Shown: piece after piece, positions 56,310 through 64,000 of the stretch
Layout of the letters: the number at the start of each line of letters is the position of its first letter
Numbering within the stretch: position 1 is the first letter of the stretch
Source of the DNA: Gammaproteobacteria bacterium HGW-Gammaproteobacteria-1
GTDB taxonomy: Bacteria; Pseudomonadota; Gammaproteobacteria; Thiohalomonadales; Thiohalomonadaceae
Direction: 5' to 3'
DNA length: 64,000 nt
Assembly: GCA_002840095.1 (NCBI GenBank)
Contig: PGZL01000002.1
Span: 217,872-281,871, forward strand
Notes under the pieces: generated by a model
Database searches by the model: none
Told to the model about the DNA's origin: nothing
Seen by the model: only the letters and a program-made list of their open reading frames with translations
Program-made: the position numbers and the translations under genes

Positions 56310-57072
56310 AATCTCCGCCTGCATCATCTCCTTCAACGAAGAGTTGAAGATCGAGGACTGCCTGCGCAGCCTGGAGGGCATCGCGGACGAGATCATAGTG
56401 GTCGATTCGCTGAGCACCGACCGCACCCTGGAGATCGCCGCCCGCTACACCGACAGGATCTACCACCAGAAATTCCTCGGCCACGTGGAGCAGAAGAACC
56501 TGGCGGTGAGCCACGCGGCCCACGACTGGATCCTGAGCCTGGACTGCGACGAGCGCCTGTCGCCGGAGTTGCGCGCGGCGATACTGGCGGCGAAGGACGG
56601 CCTGGACGGGGCGCGTGCCTACCGTATGGCGCGCAAGACCTTTTATGTCTATCGCTGGCTCAACCACTGCTGGTATCCCGACCGCAAGGTGCGCCTGTTC
56701 AACAAACATCATGCCCGCTGGGGTGGCACCAATCCCCATGACCGCATAGTGCTGGATGAGGGCATTCAGGTGAGCGATCTCGCCGGTGACATCCAGCACT
56801 ACTCGTTCAGCAGCATTTCTGAACACCTGCGCACCATCGACAACTTCACCGAGATCGGCGCGCGCGAGATCATCGCCAAGGGCAAAAAGGTGTCGCTGCT
56901 GTCGCCGCTGAGCCACGGCCTATGGACCTTCATCCGCCTGTACTTCATCAAGCGCGGTTTTCTCGACGGCCTGGCCGGCTTCATCGTCGCCACGCTTTCC
57001 TTCATGCACGCCTTCGTCAAGTACGCCAAGGTGCTGCTGCATCAGCGCAAACCAGGACGGGCCCGGCTGTGA
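56302..57072 (+). CDS. GT2 glycosyltransferase (WaaE/KdtX-like)
   Basis: Protein of 256 residues. ISACIISFNEELKIEDCLRSL, DEIIVVDSLSTDRTLEIA, LSLDCDERLSPEL and RLFNKHHARWGG match the LPS-core beta-1,4-glucosyltransferase family. A C-terminal hydrophobic stretch (YFIKRGFLDGLAGFIVATLSF) is a likely membrane anchor. Overlaps both neighbours. Confidence 0.87.
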   Translation: MAKISACIISFNEELKIEDCLRSLEGIADEIIVVDSLSTDRTLEIAARYTDRIYHQKFLGHVEQKNLAVSHAAHDWILSLDCDERLSPELRAAILAAKDGLDGARAYRMARKTFYVYRWLNHCWYPDRKVRLFNKHHARWGGTNPHDRIVLDEGIQVSDLAGDIQHYSFSSISEHLRTIDNFTEIGAREIIAKGKKVSLLSPLSHGLWTFIRLYFIKRGFLDGLAGFIVATLSFMHAFVKYAKVLLHQRKPGRARL

Positions 57073-58172
57073 AAATACTGGAACTGTGCACGTCTGACGG
57101 CGTTGGCGGTCTGGAATTGTATGCCCTGCGCAGCACTGCCGCGTTGCAGCGGCAGGGCCACGACGTCATGGCCGTGGTGCGCCCCGGCACCATGCTGCAG
57201 CAGCGCCTGGGCGAGCAGGGCCTGGCCCATGTCGCGCTGCCGCGCCGCAGCCGTGCGCTGCCGCTGCTGGCCGCCTGGCGCCTGGCGCGGCTGATCGATC
57301 GTGCCGGGGTGGACGTGGTGCACATGCATTGGGGCCACGACCTGCTGCTGGCGGTGCTGGCCAAGCGCTGGGCGCGGCGCCCGGTGCGTCTGGTGTACAC
57401 GCGGCAGATGGCGCTGACCCGCCGCAAGAGCGATGCCTATCACCGTTTTCTCTACCGCCAGATCGATCTCTATCTCACCATCACCGACAAGCTGCTGCAG
57501 CAGGCGCGGCAGCTGTTGCCGCTGCCGCCGGCGCGGGTACAGCGCCTGTATTACGGCGTCCCGGCGCCGACCGCCATGAGCGCGGCGGAACGCCGCGTCC
57601 TGCGTCACTCGCTGAACATCCCCGAGCGGGTGTTTGCCGTCGGCCTGGTCGGCCGCATGGAAGAGCAGAAGGGGCAGCACCTGCTCATCGAGGCGGTGCA
57701 GCATCTGCGCGCCGCCGGCATCCCGGCCCACGCCACGCTCATCGGCCCGGCCATGGACGAACCCTATCAGCAGCGGCTGCGGCGCGAAGTGGAAGAGCGC
57801 GGGTTGGGCGAGGCGGTGGTGCTGTATGGTCCGCACCGCTCACCGATGGATATCATGCCGGCCTTCGATGCCATCGTCCTGGCGACGCGCATGGAGACCT
57901 TCGGCCTGGTCCTGGCCGAGGCCATGCGCTGCGGCGTGGCCGTTATCGGTACCCATGCCGGCGGTGTGCCGGAGATCATCGAGGACGGCGTCAGCGGCCT
58001 GTTGTTCACACCGGAAGATGCGGTGCACCTGGCGCGCCAGCTGGAGCATCTGGCGCGCAACGATGCCTTGCGCCAGCAGCTGGCCGCCGCCGGCAAGGCG
58101 CGGGCCGACGATTTGTTTGCCGAGGAGCAGCACTACCGGCGGCTGGCCGATATCCTGCTGGATGGGGTATAG
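57069..58172 (+). CDS. GT4 glycosyltransferase
   Basis: Protein of 367 residues. GVGGLELYALRSTAALQ (donor site) at the N-terminus and the C-terminal ETFGLVLAEAMRCGVAVIGT with the Glu-x7-Glu motif, followed by GGVPEIIEDGVSGLL. The start is GTG at 57069, forming a GTGA overlap with the previous stop. Probably LPS core or glycan assembly. Confidence 0.88.
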   Translation: MKILELCTSDGVGGLELYALRSTAALQRQGHDVMAVVRPGTMLQQRLGEQGLAHVALPRRSRALPLLAAWRLARLIDRAGVDVVHMHWGHDLLLAVLAKRWARRPVRLVYTRQMALTRRKSDAYHRFLYRQIDLYLTITDKLLQQARQLLPLPPARVQRLYYGVPAPTAMSAAERRVLRHSLNIPERVFAVGLVGRMEEQKGQHLLIEAVQHLRAAGIPAHATLIGPAMDEPYQQRLRREVEERGLGEAVVLYGPHRSPMDIMPAFDAIVLATRMETFGLVLAEAMRCGVAVIGTHAGGVPEIIEDGVSGLLFTPEDAVHLARQLEHLARNDALRQQLAAAGKARADDLFAEEQHYRRLADILLDGV

Positions 58173-58173
58173 C

Positions 58174-59199
58174 TCAGGCGGACAGAAATTGCCGGCCGAT
58201 GACGGCCGCGGCGTTTTCCACGTTGATGGCGTCCATGGCGGACTCCGCGGCCGTGTCCGGCGGCGTGAAGGCGAGACGGCGTTGCGGCGAGTTGAGCGTC
58301 TGCCAGCGCAGCGGGGTGGCGGAACGGCGGCGCGGATAGAACGCCGCCGTCGGCACATCCAGCGCGCCGGCCACATGCAGCGGACCGGTGGAGCCGCTGA
58401 TGAACAGATCCATGCAGGCGATGTGGCGGGCATAGTCGGCCATGCCGCCGGCACGCAGGATGGTGTGCGGCAGCGGGCCGAGCAGCGCCGCCAGCGTCTC
58501 CGCCTTGAAGTCCTCGCCCGGCCCGCAGCCGATGACGAAATGCAGCGGTTGCGGCGAGCGTAAGGCTGCAGCCAGGGCCGCAAACTGTTCCAGCGACAGG
58601 TTGCTGGCCGAGCCGCCGCTGCCGGGATGGATCAACACCAGTCGCGCGCGGGGATCGATGCCGTTGTCATGACAGAACGTCTGTTTCAGGGCGACAGTTT
58701 CCCCGGTTGGAAAGCGCAGGTAGGGTGGTTGCGGCAGCGGTGCCTCGGCGATGCCGTGATCGGCGAGAAAGCGCCGTACCAGATCGACGTTGTATTCCCA
58801 CTCGGGTTTTTCCGAGCGCGAGCGGCGCTGTCTAAGTCTGTGGTTGTAGAAAAGTTGTATAAACTTCGTGGCGGGGGCGAGTCGGTATGATATGCCGATA
58901 GCCCAGCCAGCGAAGCCGACCCGAGTGGTCGAGAACAAGGTCAGCAGGACATCGGCGTCGAAAGTTTCCAGTGCACGGTGCAGCGCACTACGGCCTGCCC
59001 CTGGACCCGGATCGATAACAATGTCATCGATCCACGGACATAACCGGGCCATAGCTTCGGTGTATGCCGGCACCAGGGCCGCGATGCGTGTGTCGGGAAG
59101 ACTGAGCTTGACCACGGCAAAGGCCGGCCAAGCGAGCATAAAGTCGCCCAGCTTGTCGTTCCTGACTAACAGTATCCGGTGCGGTCGTAGTCGTGCCAT
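58174..59199 (-). CDS. GT9 heptosyltransferase-like glycosyltransferase
   Basis: Protein of 341 residues. ILLVRNDKLGDFMLAWPAFA, LIHPGSGGSASNLSLEQFA and SGSTGPLHVAGALDVPTAAFY are the GT9 blocks. Start at 59199; an earlier in-frame start at 59223 would overlap the divergent gene. It converges with the GT4 gene with 1 bp between stops. Confidence 0.85.
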   Translation of the reverse strand: MARLRPHRILLVRNDKLGDFMLAWPAFAVVKLSLPDTRIAALVPAYTEAMARLCPWIDDIVIDPGPGAGRSALHRALETFDADVLLTLFSTTRVGFAGWAIGISYRLAPATKFIQLFYNHRLRQRRSRSEKPEWEYNVDLVRRFLADHGIAEAPLPQPPYLRFPTGETVALKQTFCHDNGIDPRARLVLIHPGSGGSASNLSLEQFAALAAALRSPQPLHFVIGCGPGEDFKAETLAALLGPLPHTILRAGGMADYARHIACMDLFISGSTGPLHVAGALDVPTAAFYPRRRSATPLRWQTLNSPQRRLAFTPPDTAAESAMDAINVENAAAVIGRQFLSA

Positions 59200-59237
59200 T
59201 GTTCTATAGACAGATGAGTCCAATCAATTACGTGATT

Positions 59238-60059
59238 ATGAATATCGAAGTTATTATCGCAAATTACAACAAGCCAGAGTTTCTCGCGCTGGCGCTGGAG
59301 GGCTTTTTGTTGCAAAACGACAAAGGGTTCACCATTACCATCGCCGATGACGGCTCCGGGCCGGAGATCGCACAAGTCATCCAACACTATGTCAACCGTG
59401 GACTGGCAATCAGCCATCTGTGGCATGAAGACAATGGGTTTCGCAAGAATCTTATCCTGAACAAGGCACTGCGTGCATCTTCTGCGGACTACATTATTTT
59501 TATCGATAACGATTGCATACCCGAGCCGAACTTTGTCGCCGATCACCGGGCGGTCGCGCGACGAGGTTGTTTTGTCGCGGGGCGGCGGGTCAATCTCGGC
59601 GGCGAGGTGACGACCCAACTCATCGCCGGAACCCGCCGTATCGAGACGCTGTTTCAGCGCGCCAGTCTGCTGTGGTTGGGATTGCGCGGACAGGTGCGTT
59701 ATGCCGAACTTGGGCTGCATCTGCCGTGGCCGCTGGCCCACCTGTGGAGTCGCAAGAGCCGCGCGTTGCTGGGGGCCAATATGGCGATGTGGCGTGAGGA
59801 CCTGCTCAAGATAAATGGTTTCGATGCTGCCGCGACCACGTATGGGCTGATCGAGGACACTGATATCGATTGGCGCCTGCGTGCCGTGGGTGTCGTGGGA
59901 CGCAGTCTGTTGGGGCGCGGTTGCGTATTCCACCTGGACCACCCGACCCGCAAGCACAATGACCCGACCAATCAGGAGTACATCCGTCGCAAGCAGGAGG
60001 CCGGACAGGTATGGGCCGAGGATGGTATTTACCGGCCCGGTGAGGGGGCCGGTAAGTAG
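59238..60059 (+). CDS. GT2-type glycosyltransferase with galactosyltransferase-like C-terminus
   Basis: Protein of about 273 residues. NIEVIIANYNKPEFLALALE, ITIADDGSGPEIAQVI, IIFIDNDCIPEPNFV (DxD-type site) and GANMAMWREDLLKINGFDA followed by DTDIDWRLRAVGV, the Glyco_transf_7C pattern. Start uncertain: 59238, 59214 or GTG 59193. Its start is only 38 bp from the divergent GT9 gene. Confidence 0.83.
   Translation: MNIEVIIANYNKPEFLALALEGFLLQNDKGFTITIADDGSGPEIAQVIQHYVNRGLAISHLWHEDNGFRKNLILNKALRASSADYIIFIDNDCIPEPNFVADHRAVARRGCFVAGRRVNLGGEVTTQLIAGTRRIETLFQRASLLWLGLRGQVRYAELGLHLPWPLAHLWSRKSRALLGANMAMWREDLLKINGFDAAATTYGLIEDTDIDWRLRAVGVVGRSLLGRGCVFHLDHPTRKHNDPTNQEYIRRKQEAGQVWAEDGIYRPGEGAGK
60029..60055. 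terminator. Hairpin at the 3' end of the GT2 gene
   Basis: TTACCGGCCC / GGGCCGGTAA, perfect 10-bp arms with a 7-nt loop, overlapping the last codons of the gene and lying before the convergent UXS stop. It lacks a T-run, so a terminator role is uncertain. Confidence 0.45.
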
Positions 60060-60074
60060 GGCGGGCGTAAATGC

Positions 60075-61031
60075 CTAGGAATGTGTCTTAAGAAAGTTGT
60101 CGAAATACGCGATAGTCGGTTTCAAGCCCTCTTCCAGACGGATCTTCGGCTCCCAGCCGAGAGCTTGACGCGCCAGGGTGATGTCCGGCTGGCGCTGCTT
60201 CGGGTCGTCGTGCGGCAGCGGCTTGTGCACCAGCTTGGACTTTGAACCCGTCAATCCGATTATCCTTTCGGCCAGCTCCAGCATGGTGAATTCGCCCGGA
60301 TTGCCGGTGTTGACCGGGCCGGTAAAGTCGTCGGGCGAGTCCATCAGCCGCACGAAGGCCTCGATCAGGTCGTCGACGTAGCAGAAAGAACGGGTCTGCA
60401 GGCCGTCGCCATAGACGGTAATATCCTCGCCGCGCAGGGCCTGGACGATAAAGTTGGAGACTACCCGTCCGTCATTGGGATGCATGCGCGGGCCGTAGGT
60501 ATTGAAGATGCGGGCCACCTTGATGCGCAGCTTGTGCTGGCGGTGATAGTCGAAGAACAGCGTCTCCGCGCAGCGCTTGCCCTCGTCGTAACAGGAGCGG
60601 AAGCCGATGGGATTCACGTTGCCCCAATAGCTCTCCGGTTGCGGGTGAATTTCCGGATCGCCGTATACCTCGCTGGTCGACGCCTGCATGATTTTGGCCT
60701 TGCAGCGCCGGGCGAGGCCGAGCATGTTCAGGGCGCCCATGACGCTGGTCTTGGTCGTCTGCACCGGGTCGGCCTGATAGTGCGGCGGCGATGCGGGGCA
60801 GGCGAGGTTGTAGATTTCGTCCACTTCGGTATGCAGTGGCTGCGTGACGTCGTGGCGCAGTATCTCGAAATGGGGGTTATCGAGAAGATGCAGCACGTTG
60901 TCGCGGGTACCGGTGAAGAAATTATCGAGGCAGATGACGTCGTGGCCCTCGTTCAGCAAACGCTCGCACAGGTGTGAACCGAGAAAGCCGGCGCCGCCGG
61001 TGACGAGAACGCGTTTACGCAGTGAGTACAT
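60075..61031 (-). CDS. UDP-glucuronate decarboxylase (UDP-xylose synthase)
   Basis: Extended SDR enzyme of 318 residues converting UDP-glucuronate to UDP-xylose. [20 protein letters not shown] binds [23 protein letters not shown], then [14 protein letters not shown] carries the catalytic Tyr and Lys. It is 4 bp downstream of the UDP-glucose dehydrogenase, which makes its substrate. Confidence 0.93.
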   Translation of the reverse strand: MYSLRKRVLVTGGAGFLGSHLCERLLNEGHDVICLDNFFTGTRDNVLHLLDNPHFEILRHDVTQPLHTEVDEIYNLACPASPPHYQADPVQTTKTSVMGALNMLGLARRCKAKIMQASTSEVYGDPEIHPQPESYWGNVNPIGFRSCYDEGKRCAETLFFDYHRQHKLRIKVARIFNTYGPRMHPNDGRVVSNFIVQALRGEDITVYGDGLQTRSFCYVDDLIEAFVRLMDSPDDFTGPVNTGNPGEFTMLELAERIIGLTGSKSKLVHKPLPHDDPKQRQPDITLARQALGWEPKIRLEEGLKPTIAYFDNFLKTHS

Positions 61032-61035
61032 ATTT

Positions 61036-62385
61036 TCAGCCTCCTACCAGGCCACGACCAATGCCGAAGTAATCAAATCCGAGTTCCTGCATCTGGGCAG
61101 GATCATACTGGTTGCGACCATCGATGATCACCTGTTGCTTGAGTGCCTGCTTGATGCGCGGGAAATCCGGATTACGGAACGGTTTCCACTCGGTCACCAG
61201 CACCATGGCGTCGGCGCCGTGCAGCGCGTCGTACTGGTGCTCGAAGAAGCGGACACGGCCGTCGTCGATCCAGCCCTGCTTCATCTCGCGGGTTGCGGTT
61301 TCGATGGCAACCGGGTCGTGGGCATGAATGGTGGCGCCGGCGGCGATGAGCTGCTCGATGAGCACCAGCGAAGGCGCCTCGCGCATGTCATCGGTACCGG
61401 GCTTGAAGGCCAGGCCCCACAGAGCGAAGGTCTTGCCGCTGAGGTCGCTGCCGAAATGGGCGAAGATCTTTTCCGCCAGGCGCAACTTCTGGTTGTCGTT
61501 GCGCCGTTCCACGGCGTCCAGCACCCAGGCGTCGAGGCCGCTTTCCTGCGCCATCCGCAGAAGCGCCTTGACGTCCTTGGGGAAGCAGGAGCCGCCGTAG
61601 CCGCAGCCCGGATAGATGAAGTGATAGCCGATGCGCTGATCTGAACCGATGCCGAGGCGCACCTGCTCCACGTCCACGTCGAGCCGTTCGCACAGGGCGG
61701 CGATCTCGTTCATGAAGGAAATCTTGGTGGCCAGCATGGCGTTGGCGGTGTACTTGGTCATCTCCGCCTCGCGCACGCCCATGGTGATAATCACCTCGTG
61801 GTTGCGCATGAAGGGGGCATAGAGGTCATGCATCACCTTGGTGGCGCGCTCGGTGTCGGTGCCGATGACAACGCGGTCGGGACGCATGAAGTCGTCGATG
61901 GCGGCGCCTTCCTTGAGGAATTCGGGGTTGCTGACCACGTCGAAGGACAGCTTCGCCCCGCGCTGCTCCAGGGCCTGCTGTACCGTGGCGCGCACCTTGT
62001 CGGCGGTACCGACCGGGACGGTGGATTTGTCCACTACCACGTTGTAGTCAGCGGTCATGTATTGGCCCAACTCGCGGGCTACGGCCAGCACATACTGCAG
62101 ATCGGCCGAACCGTCTTCGCCCGGCGGCGTGCCGACGGCAATGAAGAATACATTGGCGCTCCGGGCGGCCTCTTGCAGCGAAGTGGTGAAATGGAGGCGT
62201 CCTTCGCGCACATTCTCGGCGACCATCTCGTCGAGGCCCGGCTCATAGATCGGCAGGACTCCCTGTTTGAGGTTTTCGATCTTCCGCTGGTCGATGTCGA
62301 CACAGGTGACCTCATGCCCCATTTCTGCGAAGCAGGTTCCGGTGACCAAACCGACGTATCCGGTTCCGATGACGGCAATCTTCAT
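61036..62385 (-). CDS. ugd: UDP-glucose 6-dehydrogenase
   Basis: Oxidises UDP-glucose to UDP-glucuronate. 449 residues. [20 protein letters not shown] binds NAD, and the catalytic Cys is in [17 protein letters not shown]. It pairs with the adjacent decarboxylase to supply UDP-xylose for envelope glycans. Confidence 0.95.
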   Translation of the reverse strand: MKIAVIGTGYVGLVTGTCFAEMGHEVTCVDIDQRKIENLKQGVLPIYEPGLDEMVAENVREGRLHFTTSLQEAARSANVFFIAVGTPPGEDGSADLQYVLAVARELGQYMTADYNVVVDKSTVPVGTADKVRATVQQALEQRGAKLSFDVVSNPEFLKEGAAIDDFMRPDRVVIGTDTERATKVMHDLYAPFMRNHEVIITMGVREAEMTKYTANAMLATKISFMNEIAALCERLDVDVEQVRLGIGSDQRIGYHFIYPGCGYGGSCFPKDVKALLRMAQESGLDAWVLDAVERRNDNQKLRLAEKIFAHFGSDLSGKTFALWGLAFKPGTDDMREAPSLVLIEQLIAAGATIHAHDPVAIETATREMKQGWIDDGRVRFFEHQYDALHGADAMVLVTEWKPFRNPDFPRIKQALKQQVIIDGRNQYDPAQMQELGFDYFGIGRGLVGG

Positions 62386-62409
62386 GGTGTCTGTTCCTTG
62401 GCTGAAAAC

Positions 62410-63477
62410 TTAAGTCGGGTGGTGCGGCGCCGACAATGGGCGCTGTTGCAGGTAGTTGAGTATCCGCTCGGCATAGCTTTCCACCTCGGCAACCTCAGGA
62501 ACTCCGCCGTCGGGCCGGAAGGCGATGGCGTGTTCCTGGTTGCGGGGAAAATAGCCGAAGGGTTGTGCGCCGCAATTGGGCAGGCCGCGGTACTGCGCGT
62601 AAAAGAACACGCCGACCGTGGGGCGCTCCAGGGCAATGGAGAGATTGCGGATGCCGGTGTCGTTGGCAATCACCAGTGAAGCGCCTGCGAGCAGGCGTGG
62701 TGTGTCGTTATCACCCTGCTGGTGGATGACGTTGTCACGTGGCGACAATTGCGCGGCAATGGTGCGGCAGCGTTCCTGTTCCCACGGGGCCAGTCCGGCC
62801 AGCAGGATGTGCTCGTAGGCGGGCCAACGCCGGCTCATCGAGTCGATCAACTGCGCATAGCGCTCACCCGGCCAGCACTTGTAGTCGGCCGATGCCGTGG
62901 GAAAATAGACGATGTAGGGTTTTTGCCGCGACAGCGGTGCAACGGTCTGGCCGTAGCGCAATGGCCAGTCGTAATTAAAGCCGAGGATGTGGGCCTGCTC
63001 CAGAAAGGTCTCGGCCTCGAAACGGTACTCTGCGCGCGGGATGGCAACGTCGTACAGCAGGCGTTCCAATCCGCGATGCCGATAGCCTATCTTCATGCGC
63101 GCCCGGTTAAGGCGGGTAATCCAGAACGAACGGCTGGAGGCCGTGATATCGAAAAGGATGTCGTGTGTTCCCAGGGAGCGAAAGCTGCGGAAGATTTCCC
63201 CTGGGCTTGCCTTGCGGTCATTGCCCTGGGCCACATGCACATGGTCGACCAGTTCCTCGGGGATTCCGGCCTGGTAGTGGCTGACCACGCTCAATGTCAG
63301 CCTGGCCTGCGGCAGTGCGTCGCGCAGCGTGCGCAACATGGGGCGGGTGAGCACCATGTCGCCCAGAGCGCCGTGTTTGATTACCGCAACGCTGCGGATC
63401 TGATCGAGCTCCAGGCTGGCTGCCTGCCGCAAAGCCCGGCGCGACACCCAGGTGTTCTTGCCTATCCAGAGTCTCAT
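62410..63477 (-). CDS. GT9 heptosyltransferase-like glycosyltransferase, second
   Basis: Protein of 355 residues starting MRLWIGKNTWVSRRALRQA. VAVIKHGALGDMVLTRPMLR, LAGLAPWEQERC and LVIANDTGIRNLSIALERPTV are GT9 signatures. Start at 63477 overlaps the stop of the upstream gene (ATGA). Confidence 0.85.
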   Translation of the reverse strand: MRLWIGKNTWVSRRALRQAASLELDQIRSVAVIKHGALGDMVLTRPMLRTLRDALPQARLTLSVVSHYQAGIPEELVDHVHVAQGNDRKASPGEIFRSFRSLGTHDILFDITASSRSFWITRLNRARMKIGYRHRGLERLLYDVAIPRAEYRFEAETFLEQAHILGFNYDWPLRYGQTVAPLSRQKPYIVYFPTASADYKCWPGERYAQLIDSMSRRWPAYEHILLAGLAPWEQERCRTIAAQLSPRDNVIHQQGDNDTPRLLAGASLVIANDTGIRNLSIALERPTVGVFFYAQYRGLPNCGAQPFGYFPRNQEHAIAFRPDGGVPEVAEVESYAERILNYLQQRPLSAPHHPT

Positions 63478-64000
63478 CTCGGGTCGTTTGCCAACAATCG
63501 ATCCAGTATTGCGGTTACGTCGGTAACGGCTATCAGGGACATCGCACCACGGTCGCGTACCCGCGTACCCCATGGTAATTGGCCCGGCAGTTTACCATAG
63601 TGGACCTGCACCGATTCCGGATATTTGTTCACCACCAGACCTTCACTCAGGTAGGGGCGGGCCCGGTCCGGATTGGTACAGGCATACAGCCCGATGACCG
63701 GTGTACCGACGGCAGTGGCCAGGTGGGCGGGCCCGGCGTCGGGTGCGAGCAGTGCCGCGGCGCGGGACAGCAGCGCCAGCAATTGTTTCAGATTGGTTGC
63801 ACCGATGACGTTGAGCGGGTGGTGGCGCATGAGTTGTTCGATGGCATTGCCCATCTCGCGCTCCAGGGCACTCCCGCCGCCGGTCAGCAGTACGCGCATG
63901 CCGTGCCGTTCGACGGCGTAGTCGGCGACGGCCGCATACCCTTCCGCCGTCCAGTTGCGGTGGGCCTGGCTGGAGCAGGGGCTGATGATCAGGGTGGGCT
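63474..64000 (-). CDS. GT9 heptosyltransferase, 5' end outside the window
   Basis: C-terminal part, about 175 residues, of an ADP-heptose-type glycosyltransferase: ISPCSSQAHRNWTAEGYAAV, LTGGGSALEREMGNAIEQL and LAPDAGPAHLATAVGTPVIGLYA. The reading frame is open to position 64000. The DAGPAHLA motif closely resembles the heptosyltransferase donor site. Coupled to the next gene by ATGA. Confidence 0.86.
   Translation of the reverse strand, partial: PTLIISPCSSQAHRNWTAEGYAAVADYAVERHGMRVLLTGGGSALEREMGNAIEQLMRHHPLNVIGATNLKQLLALLSRAAALLAPDAGPAHLATAVGTPVIGLYACTNPDRARPYLSEGLVVNKYPESVQVHYGKLPGQLPWGTRVRDRGAMSLIAVTDVTAILDRLLANDPR

Overview
The window is a GC-rich chromosomal segment of a gammaproteobacterium. 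The markers are 6S RNA between zapA and the 5-formyl-THF cyclo-ligase gene, dusB-fis, aroQ-accB-accC, glnE-ilvE-hldE-waaF, and the UbiH/UbiI hydroxylase pair. A phosphoribulokinase gene suggests Calvin-cycle autotrophy, and a DsrE-like domain fits a sulfur-oxidising relative of the Chromatiales, but RuBisCO and sulfur-oxidation genes are not in the window, so the lifestyle is inferred. No rRNA, tRNA, CRISPR array, transposase or phage gene was seen.

Layout. 1-5.9 kb: fthC (cut by the window edge), 6S RNA, zapA and a ZapB-like gene on the minus strand, divergent from ygfB-pepP-ubiH-ubiI. 5.9-9.2 kb: a three-gene signalling locus with a sensor kinase whose ATP-binding domain looks degenerate, an intact NarX-like kinase and a LuxR-type regulator. 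9.3-16.2 kb: a tandem glycine riboswitch with terminator, then lipA, gcvT, gcvH, gcvPA, tpx, gcvPB, dgkA (glycine cleavage plus lipoylation, with a thiol peroxidase inside). 16.4-20.1 kb: two DUF5666-like lipoproteins flanking a DUF6502-like, possibly DNA-binding protein. 20.2-27.5 kb: PfkB kinase, phosphoribulokinase, purD, an LtaS-type sulfatase-fold membrane enzyme and a metallophosphoesterase. 27.6-37.3 kb: two bacteriohemerythrins, purH, fis, dusB, a DUF3426 protein, prmA, accC, accB, aroQ and a TlpA-type lipoprotein. 37.4-45.4 kb: dsbD with a doubled N-terminal domain, cutA, fxsA, a GH74-like lipoprotein, and groES-groEL under a perfect CIRCE operator. 45.4-51.5 kb: an 18-copy heptamer array, an ECF sigma factor with a predicted anti-sigma factor fused to a DsrE-like domain, glnE, ilvE and a small zinc protein. 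51.6-64 kb: envelope glycan genes (hldE, an uncharacterised oxidoreductase pair, waaF, five more glycosyltransferases, UDP-xylose synthase, UDP-glucose dehydrogenase and a partial heptosyltransferase).

The most unusual feature is a set of intergenic hairpin elements. Each is built from arms of tandem 7-, 8-, 9- or 10-base units that are reverse complements of each other. At least eight sequence families share this architecture. They lie between genes, including inside operons. They supply stop codons or terminal residues to neighbouring proteins (pepP, ubiH, ubiI, the LtaS-like gene), and in two places one element seems nested in another. No mobility gene is nearby. Many of the long predicted reading frames opposite the real genes are shadows of GC-rich coding sequence and were left out.
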